A stretch of DNA of 64,000 bases, taken from the NCBI GenBank assembly GCA_973895155.1, contig OZ316894.1, positions 6,324,001 to 6,388,000 on the forward strand, written 5' to 3'. A program made the position numbers and the translations under genes. Each line of letters starts with the position of its first letter. Position 1 is the first letter of the stretch. Shown here piece after piece: positions 1 through 11,700 of this stretch. The notes beneath the pieces are model-generated. The model saw only the letters and a program-made list of their open reading frames with translations. It did no database searches and was not told the DNA's origin. This DNA comes from Marsupella aquatica (Eukaryota > Marchantiophyta).

Positions 1-808
1 AGTCAAAGCCAGTATGCCAGGAAAGTACTCGCACGATTCAACTTGGAAAATTGTAAGCCAATGAGTATTCCCTTAGCTTCACATTTCAAGTTATCATCGG
101 CTTTCTCTCCTACGGATGCTGTGGAGAAAGGTCTGATAGCTAAGATTCCTTATGAGAAGGCAATAGGCAGTCTGATGTATTTGATGACTTGTACTAGGCC
201 TAACTTGGCCCTAGCGATGGGCAAGGTTAGTAGATTCATGTCAAATCTAGGGAAGGTACACTGGGAAGCTGTGAAGTCGATTCTCAGGTATGTGAAGGGA
301 GCACAGGACTATGGATTACTATTTGATAACAGATCAGATAGAACGTTAGTTGACTATGTAATCTGACTATGGAGGCTGTCTGGATACAAGGAGGTCTACA
401 ACTGGGTTTGTTTACACTCTTAGAGGAGGATGTATCAGTTGGAAATCTACCTTGCAAAAGTGCATATCTCAGTCTACTACAGAAGTAGAGTATGTTGCAG
501 CAACAGAAGCAACAAAGGAAGCAATTTGGTTGGATAAGTTGATCGTGGAGATGGGTTTAGAGCATGGCAAAATGACTCTAAATTGTGATAGTCAGAGTGC
601 TCTTCACTTGACTGCTAACCAGGTGATGGATAGTAGGGTGAAGCACATTGATATCAGGTACCATTTTATTAGGCAAGCAATGTCTGATAAAACTTTTGAG
701 TTAATCAAGATTGATGGAAAGCTCAATCCTACTGATGCCTTTACTAAAGTGATTCCTTTGGATAGTTTCTCAAGACACCGTGCTACTTTGCAGGTTTTGC
801 AATTGTAG
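1..808 (+). pseudogene. copia pol fragment: end of reverse transcriptase plus RNase H
   Basis: The reading frame is open from base 1 and shows the canonical copia block around SLMYLMTCTRPNLALAMG (RT/RNase H junction), then LRYVKGAQDYGLLF. After VDYV at about 357 the frame breaks. Two bases appear to be missing from the codon after V, compared with the usual family pattern VDxDYxGxxDxRRSTTG. The continuation SDYGGCLDTRRSTTGF is in the next frame. The second part holds the RNase H motifs QSTTEVEYVAATEATKEAIW, DSQSALHL and VKHIDIRYHFIR, and ends at 806-808. The enzyme would have copied the element's RNA into DNA in virus-like particles. The frameshift makes it a pseudogene. Confidence 0.93.
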
Positions 809-1004
809 TGCAAGTAGAGTTATTTAGCAATGTGTGACTATTTGTATGTGGATTACTCATTCCTGTTTGGCTACGGCTTAGTTCTAGTTAACCCTTAGTT
901 AACCCTTGTGGTTTTTAGGGGGAGACTTGGTTTGGTAATTGTCTAGAACTTCCCGCTGAAGATTCCATATGGTAACATTTAGTCTAGTCCCCAAGACAAG
1001 AATC

Positions 1005-1013
1005 AAGGGGGAG
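1005..1013 (+). other. polypurine tract of the copia element
   Basis: AAGGGGGAG lies two bases before the TG that starts the LTR. This is the standard position of the plus-strand primer. Confidence 0.85.
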
Positions 1014-1015
1014 TT

Positions 1016-1359
1016 TGTTAGATATTGCTCTAGACTTGTGACTCATGAGCTAACTACAGTTAAGCTAACTCGGGTTAGGACTTAGCTATTGTTAGCGGTA
1101 GTGCTGTTGTGTATATAGCCAGGGTTGATGCTAGACCCTGGTGGAACTTAGGCTCATTGTTACAGAGCTAGTTGAGAGATAGGGAGAGCTTGTGCTGTGG
1201 ATGTTTGGAATGGCCTGTCGGCCTAGAGTGCAGTAAAGCTCTTGTGTGTTCCCATGGACGTAGCCTCATGTGGAGGTGAACCACGTATCTCTCTGTGTCG
1301 ACTCTTGTGCGTTGGATGGTTCATGAGCTTGCCGTTACGAATGTCGTCTATGCTCAACA
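1016..1359 (+). repeat. copia 3' LTR (344 bp)
   Basis: It begins TGTTAGATATTGC and ends CTCAACA. The same ends, bracketed by a perfect 5-bp TSD, occur in the solo LTR at 18484-19340. A TATA-like GTATATAG lies near 1110. The target duplication of this copy cannot be checked because the 5' LTR is outside the window. Confidence 0.9.
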
Positions 1360-1784
1360 AGACCTCCACTTTGTCTATGAAACCCAAATGGGCTTGCTCA
1401 AAACTAAAGCCAAGCGGCCTCCACTTTGTCTATGAAGCCCATATGGAAGGCAAAGCTTGGATAGCAAAACAATTAAACTGAATGATAACATTGTGCACAC
1501 TTTTGAGTGAAATGTGCCTTGTAAAGGGTCTTCTTATCATTTGGAGTTGGTTTCAAATACATTACCAAACTGGTTTACTGGGTAACTTGATGACTTGAAA
1601 CCTGAAAAATATTAAGACGTCATGCCATTACTTAGGATCACCATGACATTTTGACTTTTTTCTTCCCAAGGTAATCAAAGTCGTGAGCTACGATTTGCAA
1701 CCGGTTCCTTTTTCTTTTTGGTGTAAAAGCAATGATTGCTTCACACAATCCATGGGGATGGGAAGGGACAATGTATGAGTCCAT

Positions 1785-2003
1785 CTGAGCTTTTATTTTG
1801 TAAATTTTGAGTCTCCATTAGGACATCTCAAAGCATCTCATTCCTGGAGGTTTCCCTGATGCAAATTGTCTCTGAGCTTTTATTTTGTAAATTTTGAGTC
1901 TCCATTAGGACATCTCAAACCAGCTCATTCCTGGAATTTTGAGTCTCCATTAGGACATCTCAAACCAGCTCATTCCTGAGGTTTCCCCGATGCAAATTGT
2001 CTC
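1785..2003. repeat. tandem duplication, about 70-85 bp unit, three partial copies
   Basis: A block containing TTTTGAGTCTCCATTAGGAC followed by ATCTCAAA and CTCATTCCTG appears three times, from about 1803, 1890 and 1936. Units 1 and 2 also share the leading CTGAGCTTTTATTTTG. No coding potential. Confidence 0.85.
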
Positions 2004-2048
2004 CTGCTCATGTAAATGCTAATCACATGCATGTCAGTGATGATTCGT

Positions 2049-2228
2049 GCCCACCACTTGACCGGCTTCCCAAATCTCCTCAATTAACAGAGAGGAATAG
2101 AGCTTAATTTGGCATAATCTGACCACGATTCAAAACCCTGCCCACCACTCGACCTGCTTCCCAAATCTCCGCAAATAGCACAAAGGAATAGAGCTTAATT
2201 TGGCAAAATCTGACCAAGATTCAAAATC
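2049..2228. repeat. tandem duplication, about 90 bp, two copies
   Basis: Two diverged units begin GCCCACCACTYGACC and share GGAATAGAGCTTAATTTGGC. They start at about 2049 and 2139. Confidence 0.8.
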
Positions 2229-2265
2229 CGCCCACGCCCACCAATCGATAACAGACAACGACAAC

Positions 2266-2401
2266 AAAAAATTGCGCCTGAGCTTGGCAGGTGCCTGTTG
2301 AACTGCTGACCTATTCTGAATCTTCTTCATATGAAAAAATTGTGCCTGAGCTTGGCAGGTGCCTGTTGAACTGCTGACCTATTCTGAATCTTCTTCATAT
2401 G
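2266..2401. repeat. tandem duplication, about 68 bp, two near-identical copies
   Basis: Two adjacent units run from AAAAAATTG to CTTCTTCATATG, with one obvious substitution. A third, diverged copy of the right half lies near 3330-3410. Confidence 0.88.
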
Positions 2402-4555
2402 AATCCTGTCCATATCATCTTCTGCAACAAGTGAAAATTGACGTCTCCATCTTGATCATCATCTGCCGCCCGACAGGATGCACGTTGAGGTTGCGAATCG
2501 TTGACTTGCCAAATCCTGATCCACAACCACAAAAATTCAGCGGCTCCACAAGACACACAACAAAATAATGGGAGCCAAGAGGTTTGATTCCCCAACACAA
2601 CTGAGCTCCAAAGATTTGGTGGTGAGGGTGAAGTTTTGAGAACAGGGAACGATTTATTGAGAAGGTTGATCAGTTCATTACAAGATCGAATCTCTTTTGA
2701 AGAAATCACTGTTCGGTCAGTTGCCTTCAGTACTCGAGGATTAGCCGGGCTCTCAACGTACAGGTGAATAGCGTGATTAACTGAAATCTTTTGGGGACGC
2801 AGATAGATGAGCTTGCAGAGACAGATAGATGAGCTTGCAAAGAATAGCTCATCACGAAATGGGTTTCTAGCAGTCCAGGATCGCTATTGAACAGGCCCAA
2901 ACAAAGAGAGGAACAACATCACGCGAAAATGAACCCAAAACGCACAATTTTTGTGGCTAACCGAGATCTAGAAGTATCATGCAATATCTGATGAGCGCGT
3001 TTTCTGGTTCCTCAAGCTCACGTAAACAAATCGACCGTCCCACAGCACAGTGAAGTTGACCTTGTCGAGGACGTTCACATCCCTTCAATAGCATCAGTCG
3101 TCCACACTGTAGAACATTTGGAAATCAGAAGAAATCATGAAAAAATATAAGCAAGTGACGATAATGTGATGCCACGTTCACCTGGTGCACCGGTTCAAGA
3201 GCCTAGCGAAAGCCGGCAGAACAAATGTGGACGGCTTTGTGATGTTTGTACAAGAACAATTCCTTGGGATTGTGTGACCTTTGGTGCTCCGACCGATTGA
3301 CCTGGCTTTAAAGTTTACCATTCTAATGCCTGTTGAACTGATGACCTATTCTGAATCTTTCTTCAGATGAATCCTGTCGATATCATCCTCCGCAACAAGT
3401 GAAAATTGTGAACCGATCTGCAATTCAATGGATATGGAAGATTGTGCCCTCCAAATTTTAACGTCAGACACTTTGATGGAGAATTAACGTCTTTTGCTAC
3501 CGATATGGTAAGCAAAATATGTCTCTCTTCCTTCGAAGTAGCTGATGAGCCTGACGCTTACGGGAGTGAATGACGTACCGATCTGCAGCTCAATCGGTTT
3601 TGGAGGATTGTACCGTCCGCATTCTACCGTCAAATGCTTCGATGAAAACATCTTCTGCTTCCGATGTGCCGCTGAATGGATGACGGAGATTGAATTAGGT
3701 CTCCAATCTCGGGCCCTGGGCAAAGAGCTGATAGATCTGCGAAATAAAGAGATGAACTGATGATTGGAACAGTATGAGGAGCAAATCTTCGGACGAGAAG
3801 CGTTGTTTTCGATGGGTTTGTCGCTCAGCTAATCAACGAGTCAAGTTGATTGCGATTTATAATAACTGAATATTTTTCTAGTTGTAGTGTGAGCGGAAGA
3901 GATCAAAATGAGACTGATAAAAGCATATGCAGCACAGCTTAACCGGGGCGATTTTTGTTGTACATGGCTGTCATTGCCTCGGAAAGCCTAGTTTGAGCTC
4001 GAAAGCCCGGTTGTGATTTTTGTGCAAAGGTTTTGGATTAGTGTAATGCTTTCCTACATAACGCGAAAGGGCAGCACTGGCCCGGTAGAATTGAGGCTCT
4101 GAGTTTTGATCACCACCAAATTGTGAATCCAAGTTAAGAGACGGGGGAGAGCTGTATTCTCGGACGAACACAGGAATCCTAGCGCTGATGGTGCCTCGTA
4201 TGTTGGCTGAAGTGATAATAAATTGTCGGCTTGACAGAAGAGATTGCGAGGGGTTTGACTTAGCGGTAATATGAAGGACGGCCGATCTTCTTTGGTCTGA
4301 ACAGAAAGAAAATGCACACCATCAGGATCACGGGTGGCTATTGCCAGTGCGAATTTTGAATCTCAACGGCCACCACTACCCGCCGGTCGTCGAGACTCGT
4401 GACTCTTCCTCCGTTCCTGAGAAAACCCTCTGTCTCCTATCGTGTCGCCTCCCCTTCCCATCCTTGCCTCTCGTAGAAAACCCTCTCTCTACTCTTTCCT
4501 TCCCTTTCCTCTCGTCTGTCCTGTTTTTTTCGTACCATTCCGCACTCCTAGTCTC

Positions 4556-4585
4556 TCTCCTCTCCTCTCCTCTCCTCTCCTCTCC
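4556..4585. repeat. (TCTCC)6 microsatellite
   Basis: Six exact TCTCC units lie in a pyrimidine-rich tract (about 4390-4700). Such tracts are common in plant 5' leaders, and the candidate gene starting at 4967 lies just downstream. Confidence 0.95.
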
Positions 4586-4966
4586 TCTGCAAATCGGATC
4601 TTTCAGCACCTCTTGCGCTCTCCCATTCCCGCCCCTTCATTATTCACCATACATTGCTGTTTCTATTCCTTACTCCTCCATCTTCGCTCGGCCTACGAGT
4701 TGGTCGTGAAACGAAAACTTTTTTGACAAGTCTCTCGTCAGCAAATCCTGATCAATCAATCGGTCACTTAACATCAGTTCAGTTTAGCGTTTGAGGAAAT
4801 CTGATCGTGACGTAGAACCCTGTGCTTGTGGGTTTCTCGTCCTTTGATGTTGTTCGTGCTGCTTTTCAAAGATGTGATGTAGCTCCTCCGGATGTAATGT
4901 TGATCCGCATCATGAGGCCTGGTTTGTTGGCCCGCATTCAGCGGTGGCACAGTTGCCCTAGCAGCT

Positions 4967-7900
4967 ATGGCGGACCTTCCGTTCGACCTTGAATCGAAGG
5001 ATTTCGGTGACGGTCAGCCATGGGTAATTAATTCTTGCGCCCAACCAAATCTGCATAGCTCCACGTCAATCTAATAAACCGTGATGAAACTGAATGAACA
5101 TTCTTGTTATGCACATGCACGAAATTTGCGTTCCAAGAGAGCAGACGAGAAAAGCAGAATGAAACAGATAGGGTGCGGCTGAGAAAGCTCAATTGCTCAA
5201 TTTAGTTGGTTGGAGATGGCCTGATAAGACTCTTGAACAGGCATAGTGTTCCCCAAGAAGAAAGGTTTGAATACCTTAGTCAGTAGATTTGCTGTCTCTT
5301 GGGGCGATTAGGTCTGGACATAGGGAATAATCTGGTGGCCCTGACCTTACCCTAGCAGTGATATACCAACCAGAGTTGAAGAAGTGCAGAGTTTGCGTAT
5401 CTGTGCGTTATTTGACTCCATCAATGGAACATTCATGCACCAGAATGCTAGTAATGCACAGCCCTTATGTCAAATCCACTGGTGTTGGATAATGCCTGCT
5501 ACTTTCAGGGTGGGAAGTAGATAAGAGTGTGCTCACTAATCAGTCCAATGTTTGGGTTGGAGTCCAATGAGGCTGCCGATCTATGGGTCTGGCTTAAAAG
5601 GATTGATCCAATAACTGGCCAGCCAGCCAATGGACTCTCCTTATGTTTGACTGCTAGAATGGCCTCTTGTTATCTCGTCAAGAATCTTTTCCGTTGAACG
5701 CTCTTCTCACCTATTCCTTGCTGGACAGTGGTGCTTTTCCCGGGAACGAAGGACCAAGCTTGGAGGTGGCAAACGTCGAACAACGACTATGGCAAGTTTT
5801 ATCTGTCGCTGAGTCGTGAGGTAAGGAAAGCGCCTACTTTTGAAATTCCTCCTCAAGTTCATCTGTACTTCATAGGACGGACGTCTTTTGTCACTGGTGT
5901 AAATAGCGAACCTATGTCTGTTTTGGATGGGATATCAAACGAGGACTGCACCTCCACATCCACATCCACTGTCTTGAATAACATCCCCGGCGTTCCGGTA
6001 CGACTCCGACGTTATAATTTTAATAGAAAACCTTCAGCAATGGTGGACCATTGCAGTTCCTTGTCGGACGGTGGTGCCCTTTTGGAGGGAAGTGACTGTT
6101 TGGTCGATCGTCGTTCAAGATTTAATTCATTGTTCAAGATTTACAAAAAAACCCTTAATATGGAGGACATATATAGCGCAACACGAACAAAAGCGAAACG
6201 TGACAGGAACATAGCTTCTTTATGGAGAACCCTAAGATTCCTAGTTGAATGAAAATCAATGATGTGAAATTGCCGTTGCAGTAATATACTATAGAAAGTA
6301 GGAGATCATCAACTTGAATTTCATGTGGCCCATTTTCTCGTCAAGGTTGGTCTTCTGTGTGCATTGCATTCTGTAGTTGATAGTAACCGCACTTGTGATT
6401 CTGGATGGCTGCTCTCGGTTGAATCATCGCCGACCCATCTGAAATCGAGTGGTAGCATGTTTTGTTCAGGCTCTTGGACAGAAATGCAGAGCAGATGGGT
6501 TGCATTCCGAATGCAACAGGAAGTGCGAGCAGCTCGCTAGGCAGCTATGCGAGCTCAAATCAGAACTAGACCGTCTGAGGGTGGGCAGCCGCTGCGCAAG
6601 CCCCAGAGATGGTAAGCCACGTCTAGCCCAGTTCTTGTGAGGAAAGGATTGCTGTTCATTGGCATCTTCCGTAGTGGGACAATGGTAGTGTTGATAGTTT
6701 CAAATTCGAGTAAATTTCCAACAATTGTCAATTAACGTCACAGATGGCCGCAGGATCCTGTTCATAAAGATCAAGATAGCTATCACTCAGTCTACCATGA
6801 AAAGTTTGGATCCTCGAGGTTTCTCGTCGACGTTCTAGATTCGTCTGGTGGTTTGTTCTTACTAGATGAATTGGGACCGCCGCATAGCAGAGGACTTGAG
6901 TACGTTGTGTTTCTGGGTTGTTATGTACACAGGATGCAGAGACCCTCCACATCACAACGGAGACTGCCTCTTCTCCGAGAGGGCCAGGATGCCATGCGAC
7001 GACATGTTCCATACCACTCATGATATTGAGTATAACGGAGGCAGACGAACGGAACCTCAGGTGCTAGAGGACCATTTGAGAGCTGATCATCCCAGACTAG
7101 TGAGGAAGGTCCCACCGTTGAACCCTGTCGGAGTGGCATCCTTTGACGGAGTTGCAGAACAAGGAGGACATCCGAGGTGAGATTGATATGTACGCAACCG
7201 AAACAAACTAAGGACACCTCTTTCCATTTGCATATTTGGTTTCTCCTGGGTAGCAATCATGCATAAACGTTCTGTGCAAGGTTGAACCCCCTTTCTGACG
7301 TGTGAGGTGGATGGAATTCTCGCATTTGAATCTTGTAGTGACCCCCTACTGAGCATTGGCTGCATCACTCGGTCAATTTCAGACTGAGTTGCCGTTCCCT
7401 GTGCAATCGTAATAAGAGCTAGGTAGGTCCAACCGATAGGACATCTGCTTCTGTGGCCACGAACTGATAAATTCAACTCACATTGCAGTGAACGTGACCC
7501 AAGATTTGGACTTGGAAAGGCCTCTAAATACTGGACACATGGGTATAATTTCTTTCCTGCCTAAACTGTTTTACCACACTAATCCCTCCCAACCAAAATT
7601 GTCTATCTTCGTGACTTTTAGGATTCAAGAGTACCATTTCTAGAGAGCCCCACGTTTCATAGTTTCCGTGCCACTGAATACATACTTTGTATGTTTCTCT
7701 GGTTGGAGTAATGTTGGAAACATTTTTGACCAACTGATTACTCATACCTTGACTGTGGCCTCTTCTGTGCGTGGTGTTGTCTCACTCGCGCATGGATGCT
7801 GTTTTGACAAGCATTGAGCTTCTTTCATCGCATTTTTAATACCTGCTATCTTTCAAGAGAAAAGGTAAAGCAGTTCAAGTCCGACATGTTTGACCTTTTG

Positions 7901-8799
7901 TTTCCGGTTATCCAGAAACAAACTCGTTAGTGAAGGGAATAGGTTGGTTTCCACAGCGGACATGATCTGTAGGGATCCTGGTTTGCTTTGAGGGAGAGGC
8001 CATTGCCTCACAATGCAAATTCAGTTAATGGTTTTGAGGGATCGGACTATATCTGAAAGCTACACCGGCCACTAGAGCCGTAGTAAGTTGCATTTCGAGG
8101 TTGTGTTTCAAGACTCATCTGGACTGTTCGAGTGACAAACAGAGTCCGGAAAGAGTCGGGGTTTTTTGCTAATCTAATGATTTCTGTATTTGCAGGGGCA
8201 ATGGTAATGTTCAAATACATTCAGCACCTGGAACTGCAAACTCAGACGGGATGGATATGCACAGGAATGGTGGATCACCCGGATCAGACGGATATGGCGG
8301 TGGTGGTGAACCGAATGTGCCAGGCGTTGCTGAATATCACGGAGGAGACAGTGGTGGACCCGCATCACCAAGAGGGGCCGGGGTTAAAATCCACTACCCG
8401 GTGGCACGGAAGCCATTGACACCCAGATTTCCCCACAAAAAAGGTGGTCATGATGCAGCAGGTGGTCGTGGTGATTCTCGAGAGAAAATCCTGCCACCCA
8501 GCCAGCGTTATAATTTCTATCGATACTATGGTATGATCCACCACCAGGGCCTTTGTCCTTCAGCTATGCATGTGACAGAAAATGTTGTCGTGTTGAAGGA
8601 CGCAACGCACTGTATACTAGCACGAGGGGGGGATTTAATAGCGCAAAAAACCCTAGAGATGCTCGTAGCATTTGATTTGTGCTTCACAATAGACACTACT
8701 GTTCTGAATATTGCCTTGAGACGTGAAAATAATCAAGATCTTCATATATTGTTATTTCTAACGACGGAGCTATTTGCAGGGCTTCTGCTATTGAACTGA
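4967..8799 (+). CDS. candidate multi-exon host gene, function unknown
   Basis: Four exons join with consistent phase. Exon 1, 4967-5023, starts with ATG (MADLPFDLESKDFGDGQPW) and ends before GTAATT. Exon 2, 6470-6611, follows TTTTGTTCAG, reads ALGQKCRADGLHSECNRKC and ends before GTAAGC. Exon 3, 6933-7176, follows ACACAG and ends before GTGAGA. Exon 4, from 8196, follows TTTGCAG. The phases 0, 1 and 2 agree across all three junctions. Exon 2 is Cys-rich and then coiled-coil-like (CELKSELDRLR). Exon 3 adds Cys/His residues (CRDPPHHNGDC). Exon 4 is Gly-rich and disordered. Exon 4 may end at 8530 before GTATGA, or read on to the stop at 8797-8799. A further open segment, 5728-6252, does not fit the phase and is left out. 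I recognise no family. Splice choices are inferred from sequence only. Confidence 0.5.
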
Positions 8800-11700
8800 C
8801 TGCTAATCGACCAATTTGGTGTCTGGTGAGAATGGTTGTAGAAGAACCTCTATCAATTACCCACATTGATGGAGTCTGACAGTGGGCTTTTCTCATTGTT
8901 TTTGAAGGTTTTGCGGGCCAAGGTGCAAAGACTAGTCGAGGTTGGAACCCCAAGTAGCTGAATGAATCAAGTCAAAAGGCGTTTTGATTGAAAGCCCAAT
9001 TGTACATGGTAGATTTTGCAGTCTTTATTGAGAGAGTTAGTGGTTCCATTTTTCGTGAAACCAAGTTTGTCATACGCCAGGACAATTGGAAATGTAAGAA
9101 AAATCTTTGGTCTAACTTAATGCTTTTCACTATCATCACTTGAGAATGAGAAGCCTCAGTGGATTTTGGTATATTCAGTCTCAGGCTGCTTCTTTGGTGC
9201 ATTGAGGCTCACTCAATGTGCGATTGGCATGATTCTTCTAATGTCATAGCATCTATGTGAGAAAATATGTAAATGGAAGTCTGTTATGGAGGGCGATTCT
9301 GAAAATGTAACTGGACGCCGTACCAAGGTTGTGAGGCCTCTTAGTCAATTTAGCAAATGACATTCATGGATTTCTCCCTTCGTGTACTTGATAACTAGCT
9401 ATTGGAAGGCTTGTTCTATGGGTTGCGGAAAAAGAGTTTTCGTCTGTCACATACACGGCTATTGGCCCATTGTAATTCAAGTCCCCTACCAGTGACCCCT
9501 GCTCCCAACCTGCATAATTGCTTTTATCACTAAGAGGCACTCTACAAGATGATCATCTATTATGGGTTGGTTCGTCTGTCAATTCCAAGGCAACAAAAGA
9601 AAAGGTGGCCATTTTAGGGACCCCTTACCAAACCAGAGGACAACGAAAGAATGGCGGTCCAAGTAGTGAATTCTTAACGAAATTCTACTACTTGGATTCT
9701 GTTGACGCGGATTGAAGATCTCCCTATTGCACCATAGCACTCTTAATTTGGCTGTGGATTGACTCAAAATTATGTGCGCTACAAGGACATTGGTTGAGAG
9801 AACTTGGGGAAGGACTTGGCTGGATACTGGGGAGCAACATAGACATGAAAGCAATCCCTAAAGACAATTGAATATGATCACACACAAATCACAAACTGCA
9901 AAAAAACAAGCACAGAGAAACATCATGGCTGGATCTGAAATCCAACCTAATCTGCCAAAGGAAAAGCTTATCAGTGCATGAACACACCTTACCTCAAAAC
10001 TTTCTTTAAAAAATAAATGTTGCTTTTGTCATAAACATGAATGTGCGCTTTTGTTACTGTTAAAAGTAGGTTCATTCCTGTTTGTGGTTATGATGCTGAT
10101 GTGGTGCAACCTCATGACAGGGAATTTACAAGGGACCTCTCATGGGGGTATATAACTATGAAACTATCTTAAAACTATCATGGGGGTATGTAACTATGAA
10201 ACTATCTTAAAACTATGAAACCAGTTGAATGAACAGGGTACGTGCTAACAGTGTCCCTCTACTTACACTTCACACCTGGCCGTGTATATCTGGGGTGTCA
10301 AAGATGCCCCCTTCTTTTCACATTCCACTCACTTTTCTCCTTTGTTGCATCACCAGTTACTTTTGATGGTAGGTATAAGTAACGCGTAGCTTTTAGAGAG
10401 CAGGTGTGGATTAGCTTGAGCCCATTCTTAAACCTATGAAACCAGCTTAACAGACTGACCACCAGCTGACTGGACAGTGTACCGTGTGCCTCAGGTTACA
10501 GGTCATATTACAAATAGAAGTGTGAGCAACATCTGAGTCACAGTAGACATTTGGCCAAGGTCTGTCTGACTTCTCAGAATCCATTTAATTGGGGCCTTTT
10601 GTCACACTGGGATGTCCATCTGGACTTTCAGTTCCTAATTACAAAGTAGCTTCCAGTTACTCTGTGTCGATGAATGGGAAGAAGCCTTTGTTAAGACAGT
10701 ACCACGACTTTAGTGTATGCCTTCCAAAGCAGCTGGGTCGTTATTAAGGACTATGCTCATTAATACCTACGTGGTGTAGAGAAGATTTTGTTGCGCAAAA
10801 GATGACTTTGTAGGAAAGATAGCATTGCACAAGATGGAGTTATGTAAAAGATGTCGTTGTCCAAAAAAGATATGTTGTCATATGTGATTCCTTCATAAAT
10901 GGTGGTCCCCTCATATATGCATCCCTAAACCCTGCCACCCCGGCCCAACTTTGGGGGACCGAGTAGTTTGGCCCCCAACCCACACTACTATGAAATCCAA
11001 ATACATATTCAATTTTGCAAAGCATATTTGTTGTCATGGAGTGTACTCATTTCGTGGGAGTACCAAGGGGAGGGGCGGGTAGATTGCACATTGCATGGCA
11101 CATAGGAGTACACTGGGGCAAAGGCAAATACAAAGAAGACAGTGGCCAAGGATTGGACCAGGTAGAGTACTTGCCAGTACAGTGAGGAGTATCAAGAAGG
11201 AGGATTCTGCCTTCTCCACCATTTGGTGTGGTTTGTTTTGTTTGTTTCATTTATCCCTGATTTTCTCTTTCAAATTTGTCTTCCTAATTGTTTTAGGCAT
11301 AGAAAGTGGTAAAGTTTGTAAGACGACCACCCTACAGGGCCCAGACCTCTCATTATAGTTTTGATTTTTCTAGTTTTTTTTGGCATAGAAGACGATAAAC
11401 TTTGTAAGAGTACCACTCTATAAAGTGGCAGGACCTCTTATTATTATATTTGATTTTGGGCAAAGTTTGTAAGACAGCACTCTATAAAGTGCTGTTATTA
11501 TAGTTTTTTATTTGCGTTGATGGATAATATTTGAAGTGAGGGCATCATGATTTGCGCAAAACGGGGCACAAAAGTGTGTTCATGCTCTTCTTCTGCTCAT
11601 ATTCTCGCCTCTAGCACTTTGGTGTGTAATTTGGAAGTGCTGTTAGAGTTTGTGAATTTGGTTGCAGCCAGTCAGTGGAGCAATTGTGAGTACAGTGGTG

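Larger units (their letters stand above)
1..1359 (+). mobile_element. Ty1/copia retrotransposon, 3' portion
   Basis: The window opens inside a copia-type pol and runs through its RNase H end, a noncoding stretch, a polypurine tract and the 3' LTR. The 5' part lies outside the window. The LTR matches the solo LTR at 18484-19340, which fixes both ends of the family LTR. The coding part has a small deletion near 360, so this copy is not autonomous. Confidence 0.93.
1360..4555. other. intergenic, no supported gene
   Basis: Apart from the tandem duplications listed separately, the stretch holds a diverged duplication (about 3405-3500 against 3566-3665, sharing ACCGATCTGCARYTCAAT). I found no protein family in either strand. 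The short open frames here are interrupted and unconserved in appearance. Confidence 0.6.

Noticed and set aside
4341-4726. Overlapping plus-strand frames rich in Ser/Leu/Pro
   Set aside because: Translations of a pyrimidine-rich tract and the TCTCC microsatellite.
5728-6252. Open frame of 174 codons as an exon of the 4967-8799 gene
   Set aside because: The acceptor at 5728 gives a phase that does not fit exon 1, and skipping it gives a fully consistent model. It could be intronic or alternative.
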